A stretch of DNA of 35,032 nucleotides. It comes from Chitinophagales bacterium. Its GTDB lineage: Bacteria > Bacteroidota > Bacteroidia > Chitinophagales > JADJOU01. Every line of letters starts with the position of its first letter. Position 1 is the stretch's first letter. A program made the translations under genes and the position numbers. The DNA is taken from the NCBI GenBank assembly GCA_016787225.1, contig JAEUUY010000033.1, forward strand, positions 1 through 35,032, in the 5' to 3' direction. Positions 34,528 through 35,032 of this stretch are shown in pieces. The notes beneath the pieces were generated by a model. That model made no database searches. It was not told the DNA's origin and was given only the letters and a program-made list of their open reading frames with translations.

Positions 34528-34910
34528 CTTTGTGATACAACTAGACCTATTCAAAATTAAAATTCAACGTTTGCTGGGGGTTGTTTCACGAAGGTACACA
34601 GAGGTGACACGGAGTTACACGAAGTTTTTTGATATCTCACAGAATTCACGGAATACGAAGAAATATAATTTGTGTGGCTTTGTGCTTACCCTTCGTGGAA
34701 CTTTGTGATACAACTAGACCTATTCAAAATTAAAATTCAACGTTTGCTAGGTGTTGTTTCACGAAGGTACACAGAGGTGACACGGAGTTACACGAAGTTT
34801 TTTGATATCTCACAGAATTCACGGAATATGAAGAAATATACTTTGTGTGGCTTTGTGCTTACCCTTCTTGGAACTTTGTGATACTACTAAACCTATTCAA
34901 CATTAAACCT
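34528..34910. repeat. 173-bp tandem repeat array (two full copies and a partial third)
   Basis: Unit 1 34528-34700, unit 2 34701-34873, partial unit 3 34874-34910; the unit boundary is taken at CTTTGTGATAC. Units 1 and 2 differ at few positions. Within a unit, words of about 11 nt repeat (CACGAAGGTA, CACAGAGGTGA, CACGGAGTTA, CACGAAG), and the second half carries inverted forms (CTTTGTGTGG, CTTTGTGCTT, CCTTCGTGG), so each unit is an imperfect palindrome. The period is far too long for CRISPR. The short open frames across it are repeat-derived. Confidence 0.88.
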
Positions 34911-34939
34911 TAATCATTAATCATTTCCTCTAGGCTTCA

Positions 34940-34982
34940 ATCCCAAAACTTTTCACTTTAAACTTTTCACTTTTCACTCTTA
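34940..34982. repeat. Drifting AAAAGTGAAAAG-type repeat at a gene end
   Basis: Minus strand reads GAGTGAAAAGTGAAAAGTTT then AAAGTGAAAAGTTTTG. It contains the stop codon of the right-edge gene and resembles the stretch inside lpxB. Confidence 0.65.
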
Positions 34983-35032
34983 AGTTCCTCCCATCGCTCA
35001 CGCACCCACTGTTTTTCACTGAAATAGGGCGA
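34967..35032 (-). CDS. C-terminal end of a gene running off the right edge
   Basis: The minus strand from the edge is open for 21 codons (SPYFSEKQWVRERWEELKSEK) and then TGA. The composition (aromatic and charged, helix-like) looks like real protein C-terminus. The last codons and the stop lie in the drifting AAAAGTGAAAAG repeat. Too short to identify. Confidence 0.4.
   Translation of the reverse strand, partial: SPYFSEKQWVRERWEELKSEK

Noticed and set aside
34333-34881. Three plus-strand open frames of 63-75 codons
   Set aside because: They run through the 173-bp array and its decayed copy; two are the same peptide repeated once per unit. No family features.
34528-34910. CRISPR array
   Set aside because: The unit is 173 bp with no spacer variation and no cas genes.
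1-35032. tRNA or rRNA genes
   Set aside because: No tRNA-like acceptor/T-loop pattern or conserved rRNA segment was noticed, although a covariance search was not possible.

Overview
The window looks like a chromosomal segment of an AT-rich member of the Bacteroidota, one with a type IX secretion / gliding type of cell envelope. The evidence is a PorP/SprF-family outer-membrane protein (9876-10904), the start of a giant secreted PKD-type surface protein of the gliding-associated class (left edge), lipoboxes of the F/L-x-S-C type, several TAnnTTTG -7 promoter boxes (the Bacteroidota sigma-A signature), a UvrA lacking the first Cys pair of its first zinc module, and many cell-envelope genes of unknown function. 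I cannot place it below phylum/class level from sequence alone. No phage, plasmid, CRISPR, rRNA or tRNA gene was seen.

Layout. 1-2000: 5' end of a large secreted PKD/gliding-type protein (minus, runs off the left edge). 2120-8960: minus-strand block with radC, hutU, a Ser/Lys-rich outer-membrane beta-barrel protein, tadA and uvrA; a 130-bp repeat lies between tadA and uvrA. 9057-18915: plus-strand block with an M48 lipoprotein, PorP/SprF protein, a small lipoprotein, pdxH, a SPOR protein, a START-like protein, DUF4112, a polysaccharide flippase, a membrane-anchored protein, a 699-aa secreted protein with a possible caspase-like His/Cys pair, and a GH5 mannanase. 18905-19034: second copy of the 130-bp repeat, sitting exactly on the mannanase stop codon. 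19048-24998: tight minus-strand operon clpP-like, unknown, hpt, lipoprotein, lysA, DEDDh exonuclease/dead GIY-YIG fusion, deoC, cutC, with several 1-14 nt junctions. 25075-31977: minus-strand S41 protease, MDR oxidoreductase, lpxB, GxxExxY protein, rsmE and a double CbxX-type AAA+ ATPase with a duplicated N-terminal domain. 32211-33032: ZIP metal transporter. 33145-34311: M20 amidohydrolase. 34312-35032: repeat-rich, gene-poor DNA with 173-bp tandem repeats, then the last 21 codons of a gene running off the right edge.

Most genes are housekeeping: DNA repair (uvrA, radC, exonuclease), RNA modification (tadA, rsmE), nucleotide/vitamin/amino-acid metabolism (hpt, deoC, pdxH, lysA, hutU), lipid A (lpxB) and envelope biogenesis. 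The most unusual material is not in the ordinary genes. It is (i) the twin 130-bp element, 125/130 identical, which has imperfect terminal inverted repeats and can fold as a stem closing three hairpins, with two of its five differences keeping base pairing by G-U wobble; (ii) the secreted possible clan-CD-like protein translationally coupled to a mannanase; (iii) a family of drifting short-word repeats found at gene ends and apparently inside lpxB; and (iv) related CACGGAA/ACACGAAG word repeats at the GxxExxY gene and in the 173-bp array.
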